64,000 nt of DNA from JAGVSR01 sp963778225 (lineage in GTDB: Bacteria; Pseudomonadota; Alphaproteobacteria; Rhizobiales; Hyphomicrobiaceae): assembly GCA_963778225.1 (NCBI GenBank), contig CAVZTR010000012.1:434001-498000 (forward strand). Direction: 5' to 3'. The notes beneath the pieces were generated by a model, which was not told the origin of the DNA, searched no databases, and saw only the letters and a program-made list of their open reading frames with translations. Position 1 is the first letter of the stretch, and the number at the start of each line of letters is the position of its first letter. Shown here in pieces: positions 9,580-18,652 of this stretch. The position numbers and the translations under genes are program-made.

Positions 9580-11076
9580 TCACATCGCGCTCAGGGCAAG
9601 CCGTTCGCGCAGCCAGCGCATGAAGCGCACAGGGGCGGTCAGGAGCGCCCAAAGTTGCAATCCGACGTAACGCAGGAACAACGGCAGACCGACAAGCGGC
9701 AGGAAGACGAGGACGAAGGCCGTTCCGCGGATGAGGCGCGCAAGTGCGTAGCCGATGGTGGAACTATACTCCGCACGGTCCTCCGTTGGCCATATTCCGG
9801 TCCACCACGACCAGCCGGTCCCAAGTCCAAAGAGGCCTGAGGCCAGGAGCAAAAGGTAGCCGATCTGAATGGATGATGGGATGCCGGGAACGATGCGACG
9901 GTCGAGCTCGGTTTGACGGCTTTCGTCGCGCAGGTCGGCTTCGAACCCTGCCATCGCGATGCGGCCCATGGCATCACCGGCGAGGCTATCCATCCAGCCG
10001 GTGAATGAGTTCGAGAGTGGTCTGGAGCTTGATGGCGGCAGCGCTTCGAGCACGACCCGGTCGAAACCATCCCGCCGCGCAAGAATGGTGAGTGGCTCGT
10101 CATCGGGCGCTATCCTGGCGAGGAAGTCGCCGAAGGTCGGCTGCTTCACGGCGGCGTCGAGACCGGGAATAGTGGCGGTCTGCCAGAGCCAATTCTTTCC
10201 ACCGGGCTGGCGGCGTGTTTCGGATTTCACGACGACGAGGTTGACGTCCGCGTTACGCGCGGCGGTTCGAATATCCTCCAGCGGCAGCGATCCGTCGCCG
10301 CCGTTGGCGTCGATGAACGACAAAGCGTCGTTCTCGATGCGGCCAGTCAGAACGACGGTTTGGCCTTGCACGTGGTCGAGCGAGGACGCGAGCCGCGCGG
10401 GGTCAAGACGGTCGACCAGTGCCATGCGTGTCTGCGGATCGAAACGCGGCACGACGGGGAGACTATCGGCGCTGCCCGTCTCTAGAGCGAGTACACGAAG
10501 TCGGGACGGCTTGAGCGGCTGATTGAGTTGGAACAGTGTCTCGCTAAACAGATCTTGGCTGTCGATGCGCGTGCGCAGGTTGGGCTTGATCTGCGCCAAC
10601 ACGATCTGCGTTTCGCCCGAACCTTCGCGCACGAGACGATAGGCCCCTGAGCGGGCGGCAACGAAGAGGTCCGCTTCGGGTGGCAAGTCGCGAAGGAAGG
10701 CACGCCGTGTGGTGACTGTTTCCGGCGTCAGATACAGCGCAAGTTTGCCGGATGTCCCGGGCAGCAGACTGTCGCGCATGCCGGCCATCTCGCCGGCATT
10801 GGCCGCCGTGTAGGTTTCGCCCTTAGCATTGACGAACCGCCAGTGGCCTTCCTGACCCGCCTCGGCCGCGAGAGCATGGACGCCCGGTCTGTCGGGCAAG
10901 GCTTTGACGTGGGCCAGCGCGTCGCCAAGATCATGACTGAACCCGTGAACGCTCCGGGATGAAAGTTTGCTTGCGTCGCCGGAAGTGTCGAGAGCTTTCG
11001 TGAGCCAATTGGCGGATGCAGGGACGATGGCCATGAGCAGACCCGCGACCATGAGCATCGCCAAGCGCAGCGCCAT
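9580..11076 (-). CDS. Unknown envelope protein with C-terminal membrane segments
   Basis: A 498-residue protein that I do not recognise. Residues 1-22 look like a signal peptide or anchor. Residues 23-390 are probably periplasmic and contain alternating beta-like stretches (VVLTGRIENDALSFID, VNLVVVKSET). Two hydrophobic segments lie at about 403-423 and 447-475, followed by a basic tail. Its ATG overlaps the stop codon of the enoyl-CoA hydratase gene by one base (TAATG), so it is translated with that operon. The link with two fatty-acid enzymes hints at a membrane or lipid role, but nothing in the sequence proves this. Confidence 0.8.
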   Translation of the reverse strand: MALRLAMLMVAGLLMAIVPASANWLTKALDTSGDASKLSSRSVHGFSHDLGDALAHVKALPDRPGVHALAAEAGQEGHWRFVNAKGETYTAANAGEMAGMRDSLLPGTSGKLALYLTPETVTTRRAFLRDLPPEADLFVAARSGAYRLVREGSGETQIVLAQIKPNLRTRIDSQDLFSETLFQLNQPLKPSRLRVLALETGSADSLPVVPRFDPQTRMALVDRLDPARLASSLDHVQGQTVVLTGRIENDALSFIDANGGDGSLPLEDIRTAARNADVNLVVVKSETRRQPGGKNWLWQTATIPGLDAAVKQPTFGDFLARIAPDDEPLTILARRDGFDRVVLEALPPSSSRPLSNSFTGWMDSLAGDAMGRIAMAGFEADLRDESRQTELDRRIVPGIPSSIQIGYLLLLASGLFGLGTGWSWWTGIWPTEDRAEYSSTIGYALARLIRGTAFVLVFLPLVGLPLFLRYVGLQLWALLTAPVRFMRWLRERLALSAM

Positions 11077-11846
11077 TATGCCCGCCCCTTGTCCGAACGC
11101 GAGCGCGCGAGGAAGTTTTCGAATGCAGCACGGGCTTCGGGTGAGGCGAGGCAGCGGGCAAATTCGGTTGCTTCTTCGCGGGTTCGTTCCACGACGGCGT
11201 TGACGTTGCCGCGCATGAGGCGTTTGGCGGTGAGGAGCGCATCCGGCGGCTTCTTGGCAAGGCGGGCGGCAATCGACATCACGTGGATCTCGAGGCTTTC
11301 GGGATCGACGAGTGCGTTGACGAGACCGGCATTACAGGCGCGGGCGGCGGAGAATGTTTCGCCGAGGACCAGCATTTCGAAGGCGCGCTGATAGCCCATT
11401 ACCTGCGGCATCAGTAGGCTGGACGCCGCTTCAGGCACAAGGCCGAGATCGAGGAAGGGCGTGGCGAACGTCGCGCGCGGGGTCGCGTAGACGAGATCAC
11501 AGTGGAGCAGCAGCGTGGTGCCGATGCCGATGGCCTGACCGTCGACGCCCGCAATTACAGGCTTCCTCATGCGCGGCAGGATCTCAATAAAGCGGAGCAC
11601 TTCGCGCGGGGCACCCTGCTCGCCTTTGGCTGTGACGAGAAAGTCGGCGATGTCGCTGCCGCCGGTAAAATGACCGCCGCTGCCGAGGAGAACGCGCACG
11701 CGGATGGTGTCATCAGCTTCGCCCATCTCAAGCGCATCCGACAACTTGCAATACATATCCCGTGTCAACGCATTGCGTTTTTCGGGGCGTGTCAGGCGGA
11801 GCGTCTGGATACCTTCGATCACGCTGATTTCAACTGGCGCGCTCAT
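11076..11846 (-). CDS. Enoyl-CoA hydratase/isomerase family protein
   Basis: A 256-residue crotonase-fold protein. The oxyanion-hole region reads GSGGHFTGGSDIADF, the second helix region is KPVIAGVDGQAIGIGTTLLLHCDLVYA, and the third is LGLVPEAASSLLMPQVMG. A catalytic acid is present in LVPEAAS, while the canonical first glutamate is not evident, so it may act as hydratase or isomerase on an unusual acyl-CoA. It overlaps the acyl-CoA dehydrogenase gene by 4 bases (ATGA) and the unknown envelope gene by one base, forming a tightly coupled three-gene operon. Confidence 0.92.
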   Translation of the reverse strand: MSAPVEISVIEGIQTLRLTRPEKRNALTRDMYCKLSDALEMGEADDTIRVRVLLGSGGHFTGGSDIADFLVTAKGEQGAPREVLRFIEILPRMRKPVIAGVDGQAIGIGTTLLLHCDLVYATPRATFATPFLDLGLVPEAASSLLMPQVMGYQRAFEMLVLGETFSAARACNAGLVNALVDPESLEIHVMSIAARLAKKPPDALLTAKRLMRGNVNAVVERTREEATEFARCLASPEARAAFENFLARSRSDKGRA

Positions 11847-13597
11847 GTTGTCACTCCGAGATCAGCATCCAGGACGGAGACGGAGCCCGCCATGATCGTG
11901 GCGGCAAGGCCCCATGCCATAACGGATCGATTCTCTGCAAAAAACCTCAGATGCGACGCGGGAACAGGGTCGTTTCCGGCGTTGAGCGCCAAGCGGACCA
12001 GCGCATCGCCGCCAGCAACCAGAGCGAAGAGTTGCAAGTAAGGCGTGGCGCCTGCGAGTGCGATCTGTGGATGGGATTGGAGTTTGCGCACGATCCATTC
12101 GGTGGCGGTGGCAAGAGCTTCCAACGCGCGCGCCAACTGTTCCAGGGCGAATTCCATATCTGGCAATGCGGCGCTACGCAGGTTGTTCAAAGTGACGTTC
12201 ACATCGGCGAGATAGGACGTCACAGCGTCCCCGCCGGACAGCGGCAGTTTGCGGGTGACAAGATCGATGGCCTGGATGCCGTTGGTGCCTTCGTAAATCG
12301 GGAGAATGCGGGCGTCGCGCAGAAGCTGCGCCGCTCCCGTGTCCTCGATGAATCCCATACCGCCGTGAACCTGGATGCCGAGGGAGGCGACTTCGACGGC
12401 GACATCGGTAGCGAAGGCCTTGGCGACCGGTGTCAGCAACGCGACGCGATCGGCGGCTCGGGTCCGGGTGCCGGCATCTTCGGCTTGATGGGATAGATCC
12501 GTCGCGGCCGCTGTTGCCATGCAGATGCCGCGGGCAGCCAGCGTCAGGACGCGCATCGTCAGCAACATGCGGCGGATATCGGGATGGTCGATGATGGGCG
12601 ACATTTCCTTTGCACCCGCGGCACGTCCCTGACGGCGCTCTTGCGCATATTTGAGCGCGCGCTGCGTGGCACGCTCGGCGATGGCGACGCCCTGGACGCC
12701 CACGGCAAGGCGTGCTGCGTTCATCATGACGAACATGGTGGCAAGGCCGCGGTTTTCTTCGCCGACCAGGTACCCGATCGCCCCGCCATTCTCGCCGAAC
12801 TTCATGACGCACGTGGGGCTGGCGACGATCCCGAGCTTGTGTTCGAGCCCGGCGCACACGACGTCGTTGCGCTCACCGGGCGAACCATCGTCATCGACGA
12901 GGAACTTGGGAACGAGGAACAGCGATATCCCGCGCGTTCCGGGTGGCGCATCGGGCAGGCGCGCCAGCACCAGATGGATGATGTTGTCCGTCAGATCGTG
13001 GTCGCCATAGCTGATGTAAATCTTCGTTCCAGTAATGCGGTAGGTGCCGTCTTCTGCGGGGACGGCGCGGGTCGCGACGGCATTGAGATCGGAACCGGCT
13101 TGCGGCTCGGTCAGGTTCATCGTGCCTGTCCAGTCGCCGGAAATCATGCGCGGAAGATAGCGGGCTTTCAGGGCGTCCGAGCCGCCTATGTGGAGCGCAT
13201 CGATGGCGCTGTTCGTCAGGAGCGGGCACATGCCGAACGCCATATTGGCTGCGTTCCAGATCTCGCAAGCGCTTATGGCGACGGCGCTCGGCAGCCCTTG
13301 GCCGCCGTATTTGGGCGGGCAGGGCAAAGCACTCCAGCCGCCGTCCGCGAACTGGCGATAGGCTTCTGACCAGCCGGGAGGCGTGACGACGCGGCCATCG
13401 CGGAGGCAGGAACCGGTCTTGTCGCCGATGTGGTTCAAGGGATCGAGCACCTCCGAACCGAACTTACCAGCCTCGTCCAGGATGGCGCGGACGGTGGCCT
13501 CATCCAGGGCGTCGCTTCCGTTCATCATGCCGGTGTCGAATACGCCGGCGGCCTTGAGTGCGGAAAGGATGTCGTTTACGGGAGCCTGATAGGTCAT
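11843..13597 (-). CDS. Acyl-CoA dehydrogenase, long C-terminally extended type
   Basis: A 584-residue FAD enzyme that introduces a trans double bond into acyl-CoA. Seen: FAD/substrate signature MNLTEPQAGSDLNAV, the C-terminal helical signature VQVHGGMGFIEDTGAAQLLRD split here by reading as IQVHGGMGFIEDTG and LLRDARILPIYEGTNGIQ, whose Glu in YEGT is the usual catalytic base. The extra C-terminal domain of about 120 residues fits the acetyl-CoA-dehydrogenase-like subclass of about 590 residues. The start was taken at MTYQAPVNDIL, where family members begin. First gene of the operon; divergent from the Sua5 gene, with 79 bases between. Confidence 0.93.
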   Translation of the reverse strand: MTYQAPVNDILSALKAAGVFDTGMMNGSDALDEATVRAILDEAGKFGSEVLDPLNHIGDKTGSCLRDGRVVTPPGWSEAYRQFADGGWSALPCPPKYGGQGLPSAVAISACEIWNAANMAFGMCPLLTNSAIDALHIGGSDALKARYLPRMISGDWTGTMNLTEPQAGSDLNAVATRAVPAEDGTYRITGTKIYISYGDHDLTDNIIHLVLARLPDAPPGTRGISLFLVPKFLVDDDGSPGERNDVVCAGLEHKLGIVASPTCVMKFGENGGAIGYLVGEENRGLATMFVMMNAARLAVGVQGVAIAERATQRALKYAQERRQGRAAGAKEMSPIIDHPDIRRMLLTMRVLTLAARGICMATAAATDLSHQAEDAGTRTRAADRVALLTPVAKAFATDVAVEVASLGIQVHGGMGFIEDTGAAQLLRDARILPIYEGTNGIQAIDLVTRKLPLSGGDAVTSYLADVNVTLNNLRSAALPDMEFALEQLARALEALATATEWIVRKLQSHPQIALAGATPYLQLFALVAGGDALVRLALNAGNDPVPASHLRFFAENRSVMAWGLAATIMAGSVSVLDADLGVTT

Positions 13598-13676
13598 GGC
13601 TGTCTTTCCAGCAGGGGATGACGGCAAGATTAGGCGCGGATGCTCCCTCGCGAAAGGCGCCTCGACAGGATGTTCC

Positions 13677-14630
13677 ATGCCGATCTTTCCGGCCTCACCG
13701 ACGACGATCGACCATGCTGCCCGGGTGATCCGCGAGGGCGGCCTCGTCGCATTTCCTACGGAGACGGTCTATGGGCTGGGCGGGGATGCAACGAACGGCG
13801 AGGCCGTCGCGGCCATTTTTGAAGCCAAGGGCCGTCCGAGCTTCAATCCGCTGATTGTCCATGTGCCGGACTTGGCGGCAGCACAGCAGTTTGGCGCGTT
13901 TTCCGAGGATGCGTGCCGGCTCGCCGGTGCATTCTGGCCGGGGCCGCTGACGTTGGTTGTCGAGCGCCGGGCTGGATGTCCCATCGCTGATCTGGCGAGT
14001 GCGGGGCTCGACACGCTTGCTTTGCGCGTGCCGGATCACCCAGTTGCCCAAAGCTTGCTGCACACGGCGGGCCGCCCGATTGCGGCACCGTCGGCCAATC
14101 GATCCGGACATGTCAGCCCGACGACAGCGCGGCACGTGGATGAGGACCTCGGGGATCGGGTCACCATGATCCTGGATGGCGGGGCGACGGAACACGGCCT
14201 GGAGTCGACCGTCGTCGATGCTTCGGGCCGCGAACTCGTGCTGTTGCGGCCCGGCGCAATCACGACTGAGCAGATTGCCGCGACGTTGGGGCATGCCATC
14301 AGGCGGGCGGCGGCGGTTGCCGAGGCTCCACTCTCACCGGGTCAACTCGCAAGTCATTATGCGCCGAAGGCGCGCTTGCGGCTCGACGCGAGCGAGGCGC
14401 GGGAGGGGGAAGCGCTGTTGGCATTTGGGCCGGCGGCTCCGTCACGCGGGTTCGTCATCAATCTCAGTCCGGCGGGCAATCTGCAGGAAGCGGCGGCTGT
14501 TCTTTTCGCAGCGTTGAGGGCGTTCGACGCGGCGGGATCGGAGGCGGTGGCTGTCATGCCAATTCCGGAGACAGGTTTGGGCGTTGCCATTAACGATCGT
14601 TTGCGGCGGGCCGCTGCGCCGCGTCCGTGA
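13677..14630 (+). CDS. L-threonylcarbamoyladenylate synthase (Sua5/YrdC/YwlC)
   Basis: A 317-residue enzyme making threonylcarbamoyl-AMP from threonine, bicarbonate and ATP for the t6A37 modification of ANN-decoding tRNAs. Seen: REGGLVAFPTETVYGLGGDA at residues 17-36, KGRPSFNPLIVHV, a PSANRSGHVSPT motif, and LESTVVDASG. Residues 215-317 after SPGQLASHYAPKA form the Sua5 C-terminal domain, so this is the long Sua5 form rather than short YrdC. The ATG is preceded by ACAGGA, and homology begins here, though the frame is open upstream. Confidence 0.95.
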   Translation: MPIFPASPTTIDHAARVIREGGLVAFPTETVYGLGGDATNGEAVAAIFEAKGRPSFNPLIVHVPDLAAAQQFGAFSEDACRLAGAFWPGPLTLVVERRAGCPIADLASAGLDTLALRVPDHPVAQSLLHTAGRPIAAPSANRSGHVSPTTARHVDEDLGDRVTMILDGGATEHGLESTVVDASGRELVLLRPGAITTEQIAATLGHAIRRAAAVAEAPLSPGQLASHYAPKARLRLDASEAREGEALLAFGPAAPSRGFVINLSPAGNLQEAAAVLFAALRAFDAAGSEAVAVMPIPETGLGVAINDRLRRAAAPRP

Positions 14631-14643
14631 TAGAATGCAACGC

Positions 14644-16077
14644 ATGCCGAGCCCTCATCTCAAGCCACCGACGCCTGCCCTTCTCGACGCTCTGACGCGG
14701 GTCGTCGGTGAGGCGCATGCGATCCGCGCCGGAGACGGAGCGCAGGCGAAATACCTGCGCGAATGGCGCGACCGGTATGTCGGCAAATCGCCATTGGTGC
14801 TGAGGCCGAAGACGACCGGCGAAGTCGCGCAGATCCTCAAATTGTGCAACGAGGCGCGCGTCGGCGTCGTGCCGCAGTCGGGAAACACGGGGCTTGTCGG
14901 CGGGCAGATTCCGCATGAGGACGGGTCGGAAATTGTGCTCTCTCTCGACCGTATGACGGCGATCCGAAGCGTCGATGCGGCTGGCCTTGCGCTGACGGCT
15001 GAGGCGGGCGTGACGCTTTCCGCCGTGCAACGAGCGGCGGAAGCGGCGGGTCTCATGTTCCCGTTGTCGATGGCATCGGAAGGGAGCGCGTGTCTCGGCG
15101 GTAATCTGGCGACGAATGCAGGAGGAATTGCCGTTCTCGCGCATGGCAACGCGCGGTCGCTGGCGCTCGGGATCGAAGCGGTCTTGGCTGACGGTCGTGT
15201 GCTGTCAGGTCTGTCGAGCCTGAAGAAGGACAACACCGGCTACGATCTGCGCGATCTCTTCATTGGTTCGGAGGGCACGCTCGGCGTCATTACCGCGGCA
15301 ACGATGAAACTTGTGTCGCAGCCTCGGGATGTGGCGGCCGCGTTCGTTACGCTTCCGTCTATGGATGCGCTCGTGCCGTTGTTCAGCCTGGCACAGCAGC
15401 ACGCAGGGCCGAACCTGACGGCATTCGAATTCATTTCGGCTCGGGCACTGGAATTCCTCCTGAAGCACGGAACGGCTCCGTCGCCAATTCCAGAGAGTTC
15501 GGCGCCATGCTCTGTGCTCATGCAGGTTTCGACAGCTGAAGCTGACCGTGCCGGGCCGCTCATCGAGACGCTGCTTTCGGAAGCGATGTCGGCTGGGCTC
15601 GCGAGAGATGTGCGCCTCGCCATATCGGCAACTCAGCGATCAGCTTTTTGGCGGATGCGCGAGCAGATGTCGGAGGTACAGAAGTTCGAGGGCGGGTCGA
15701 TCAAGCACGACGTCTCGCTGCCTGTCGCGCGCATTCCTGAGTTTCTCGCCAAAGCTGCTACCGTTGTGGAGCGGCTGTGTCCGGGGGCGAGGCCAGTACC
15801 GTTCGGTCATCTCGGCGACGGCAATGTGCATTACAACGTCTCGCAACCGCCCGGCATGGATAAGGCGCAGTTTTTGGACCTCTGGGAGCCCTTGTCGGCT
15901 GCGATCCACTCACTCGTTGCCGACATGGGCGGTTCTATTTCCGCAGAGCACGGCATCGGGCGCATGAAGCGTGAGGAGTTGCGGCGCTTGAAAGATCCCG
16001 TCGCGCTTAATCTCATGCACGCGATCAAGTCGGCCTTCGATCCCAACGGCATTCTGAACCCCGGGAAGGTTCTTTGA
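14644..16077 (+). CDS. FAD-linked 2-hydroxyacid dehydrogenase (GlcD / D-2-hydroxyglutarate dehydrogenase-like)
   Basis: A 477-residue flavoenzyme of the VAO/PCMH group. The FAD domain shows VVPQSGNTGLVGGQIP, AEAGVTLSAVQRAAEAAGL, and NLATNAGGIAVLAHGNAR. The C-terminal FAD_oxidase_C part ends with PFGHLGDGNVHYNVSQPPG and ISAEHGIGRMKREEL, where the His residues usually hold a metal near the hydroxyacid. It oxidises a D-2-hydroxyacid such as lactate, glycolate or 2-hydroxyglutarate to the keto acid; the substrate cannot be fixed by eye. No strong ribosome binding site precedes this ATG or the one three codons upstream at 14635. It follows the Sua5 gene within 14 bases and is convergent with the formyltransferase-like gene. 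Confidence 0.92.
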   Translation: MPSPHLKPPTPALLDALTRVVGEAHAIRAGDGAQAKYLREWRDRYVGKSPLVLRPKTTGEVAQILKLCNEARVGVVPQSGNTGLVGGQIPHEDGSEIVLSLDRMTAIRSVDAAGLALTAEAGVTLSAVQRAAEAAGLMFPLSMASEGSACLGGNLATNAGGIAVLAHGNARSLALGIEAVLADGRVLSGLSSLKKDNTGYDLRDLFIGSEGTLGVITAATMKLVSQPRDVAAAFVTLPSMDALVPLFSLAQQHAGPNLTAFEFISARALEFLLKHGTAPSPIPESSAPCSVLMQVSTAEADRAGPLIETLLSEAMSAGLARDVRLAISATQRSAFWRMREQMSEVQKFEGGSIKHDVSLPVARIPEFLAKAATVVERLCPGARPVPFGHLGDGNVHYNVSQPPGMDKAQFLDLWEPLSAAIHSLVADMGGSISAEHGIGRMKREELRRLKDPVALNLMHAIKSAFDPNGILNPGKVL

Positions 16078-16081
16078 GCGC

Positions 16082-16864
16082 CTACCAGACGCCGCGCATC
16101 AATCCTGTGGCGAGATAGCCCCATAGCGTCGGCGGGAAGTACTGCTGCGAGGGCAGATCGACACGGCGCGGGCTGAGGCGATTGGCCTTTGCATCTTCGA
16201 TGGCGCGCGCGAAGAGCGGTAGCGCGTGGGCGGCTTGCAGGTGCTGGTAGCTGGCGATGGTATCGTCGCGCGCAAACGTGACACGCGCCTGATAGAGCAC
16301 GGAGCCGGTGTCGACACCTTCATCGACAAGATGGATCGTGACGCCGGCGTTTTCTGCATCGCCTGATGCGAGAGCCCAATAGCCTGGATGCTGGCCGCGA
16401 TACTTCGGGTTGATCCCTGCGTGATAATTGATGAAGGGCGCGGCGACAGCTTCTAGCGTGGCGCGCTTCAGGATGCGTGTGCCGTAAACGGCAACGACGG
16501 CGGGCGCGAGTTTGCGCAACAGCGCTTGGCACTCGGGAGAATTTACAGACGGAACGCGATGTATTGTGAGGACACGCGGCCGCGTTGGATCAAGACCATT
16601 GGCCGTCCAGATCGCTGCGATGCGCGCGGAATTTGGCCAGAGCAGTCGCTGCGCGAGACCGAATCCGATCTGACCCAGCGCAGTGAGCCAGCCTTGCAGG
16701 CGGGCGCGGCGGCGAATGACCTGCCGCTTTGATTCCGGAGCTTCTTCGATGATGGTGATGGGGCCGAGGCGGGCGGCGAGACCGTTAGCGATGATATTGG
16801 CCAAAGGTCCGCCGGCGGTGAGGAGGACGATGCCGCTGTGGCCTGCGCTTGCGTTCTCACTCAT
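16082..16864 (-). CDS. Formyltransferase-domain protein (not methionyl-tRNA formyltransferase)
   Basis: A 260-residue protein with a formyl_trans_N-like core. The signature FINYHAGINPKYRGQHPGYWAL supplies the Asn and His, and HLVDEGVDTGSVLY supplies the Asp, of the family's Asn-His-Asp catalytic set. The SLLP folate-site motif and the C-terminal anticodon-type domain of Fmt are missing, so it resembles the formyltransferases that act on amino sugars or other small amines in surface polysaccharide synthesis. The N-terminal region (VLLTAGGPLANIIANGLAAR) is Rossmann-like. It stands alone, tail-to-tail with the FAD oxidase gene (4 bases between). The acceptor is unknown. Confidence 0.85.
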   Translation of the reverse strand: MSENASAGHSGIVLLTAGGPLANIIANGLAARLGPITIIEEAPESKRQVIRRRARLQGWLTALGQIGFGLAQRLLWPNSARIAAIWTANGLDPTRPRVLTIHRVPSVNSPECQALLRKLAPAVVAVYGTRILKRATLEAVAAPFINYHAGINPKYRGQHPGYWALASGDAENAGVTIHLVDEGVDTGSVLYQARVTFARDDTIASYQHLQAAHALPLFARAIEDAKANRLSPRRVDLPSQQYFPPTLWGYLATGLMRGVW

Positions 16865-16948
16865 GGGGGCCTCGCGCCAATTCGATACGGGCGGGCACGT
16901 GTCCGACCCTTCCGATCATCAGGAGCAAGGCATGTGCCGCGTTAACCC

Positions 16949-18652
16949 TTAACGTTTATGGGTAATTTTGACGGCTTTCAGGTCTTCGGCGATGCGTTGT
17001 GATTGTGACGGCCAGCTGGCGGCGACCCAGTCGTCGGTGCCGAACAGCCAGTACCAGAAGCGGTTGCGACGGTAGTAGCGTTCGATGGTCATGCGGTACA
17101 TGTTTTCGACGGTGCCGGAGAGGCCGTCGACCGAACCGCCGATGCGCTGCGTTTCGCCTTCGATCAGCGAAACACGCGGACCCAGCGCATCGAACGCGCC
17201 CGCAAGGTCTGTGGAGGTCACACGCAGATCATCGCGAATGGCGGCGAGGCCGTCGCGGGTGTCGTTGCGGGATTGCTCGATGTTGCCGGCGAGCGTGTGC
17301 TGGTTGGCGTTGAGCTTCACGATGGCGTCGGAGACTTCCGCAAGGTCGTCGCGGGCGGCGGTGTGACCTTCGGCAATCAACTGCTCCATTCCGGTGACGC
17401 GGGCCGCCAAGGCGCGCATTGTTTCTCCGGCCGCCGACTGGTGCGCCTCGACGGTGGAGCGGAACTCGGCCATGCGATCGGTGATTGGGAGAACCGAATT
17501 GGCGATCTCGGAGCGGTGCGTGTCGATCGCCTGGGCCAGCTGTCCGATTTCGCCGCGCAGCACAGCACCCGTTTCCGCAGCACGCGTGCGCTCGCCGGCG
17601 AGCGTGGTTTCGAGACGGTCGAGCCGCTCGGAGAGTTCACGTATCGCTTTCTCATGATCACGCGAGAGCACCGCTTCCTCGATGATTTCGAGGCGATTTG
17701 CGAGCGGTGTGAGATCGTATTTCTCATGCCCGCGCGCGCGGATGTCGTTTTCGATAGAGGCAATGGCGAGCGAAAACTGCTCGAAGCCAGCGGTGATGGA
17801 GCGCTCGATCGTGGCGATACGGTCGGCGATGGGACCCATGTCGAGAGGCGCGGCGCGCAGGTTGGTCACGTCGCGCTGCAGGTCTGCGAGAACGCCGCTG
17901 AGGCTCTTGCGATCGTTGCCGAAGTCCGCGCTGATGGCGCGCAGCATCTGCTCCAGTGCATCGAGCCGCCCATTCTGCGCCCCACCAACAGAGGCAGAGA
18001 CATCGCTGCGGGGCGGTCGCGGAATTTCGCGCGGAGGTTGATTGGAATTCGAAGAGGGCTCGGAAGCGGCGGCGTAGTAGTTGTTGTTGTAGGCGGGGCG
18101 GGGCGGACGGGGATAAGCGCCGTTGGAGTTTTGAAAGCGCGGATCGATGCGGGCCAGAAGGCCGAGGCCGGGCAGATCGGGTTCGACGTCGAGCATCACA
18201 TGCAGAAGGTCTTCAACGGTGGCGGGCGCGTTGCGGCGCGAGGCGATGAGGCTTGCCGCGCGCAGGACATGTTCCAACTCCTCCGAATGGCGTGGGCCGG
18301 TTTCGCCCGGGGGCAAGTTTGCCGGCAACTCGCTTGCGATCAGGGTGGCGCTCTCGCGGCGGAGCGCTGCGACGCGGATGCCACGGACTTCGAGCACTTC
18401 GGCGGCGGTATCGATGCGGGTCAATGCGTGCAGCAGGTGCTCCAGACGGACTTCGGACGCACGGTGAGCGAAAGCCACATCATAGGCATGGTTCACGCAG
18501 GCGAGGACAACTTCATCGACCCAAATGGGGCCGGACGTGTAGGCGCCGCGGGCACGTTCGTAAACGGGCGCTGGCGGGGGGGACGGTTCCGGGGCCGTCG
18601 CACTCCAGGTGCGCGGCGTGCGCAAATCCAAGTCTCCGCCTCGATACGCCAT
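16949..18652 (-). CDS. Clp-N-like domain fused to long coiled coil (no AAA+ ATPase)
   Basis: A 567-residue protein. Residues 40-185 resemble a Clp repeat/N domain: VVLACVNHAYDVAFAHRASE, VRLEHLLHALTRI and later VEDLLHVMLDVEPDLPGLG follow the double-repeat pattern of ClpA/ClpC N-domains, which bind substrates or adaptors. A proline/asparagine-rich linker (190-235) follows. Residues 240-510 are heptad-rich, alternating NLRAAPLDMGPIADRIATIE-type segments, predicting a long coiled coil. The end (RYYRRNRFWYWLFGTDDW) is aromatic and basic and could touch the membrane. No Walker motif exists, so it is not an unfoldase. Similar proteins occur in other Hyphomicrobiales but I know no function. Confidence 0.75.
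   Translation of the reverse strand: MAYRGGDLDLRTPRTWSATAPEPSPPPAPVYERARGAYTSGPIWVDEVVLACVNHAYDVAFAHRASEVRLEHLLHALTRIDTAAEVLEVRGIRVAALRRESATLIASELPANLPPGETGPRHSEELEHVLRAASLIASRRNAPATVEDLLHVMLDVEPDLPGLGLLARIDPRFQNSNGAYPRPPRPAYNNNYYAAASEPSSNSNQPPREIPRPPRSDVSASVGGAQNGRLDALEQMLRAISADFGNDRKSLSGVLADLQRDVTNLRAAPLDMGPIADRIATIERSITAGFEQFSLAIASIENDIRARGHEKYDLTPLANRLEIIEEAVLSRDHEKAIRELSERLDRLETTLAGERTRAAETGAVLRGEIGQLAQAIDTHRSEIANSVLPITDRMAEFRSTVEAHQSAAGETMRALAARVTGMEQLIAEGHTAARDDLAEVSDAIVKLNANQHTLAGNIEQSRNDTRDGLAAIRDDLRVTSTDLAGAFDALGPRVSLIEGETQRIGGSVDGLSGTVENMYRMTIERYYRRNRFWYWLFGTDDWVAASWPSQSQRIAEDLKAVKITHKR

Noticed and set aside
13596..13676. Upstream extension of the Sua5 gene
   Set aside because: The frame is open but family homology and the ribosome site both begin at 13677, and the extension would overlap the divergent gene's start region.
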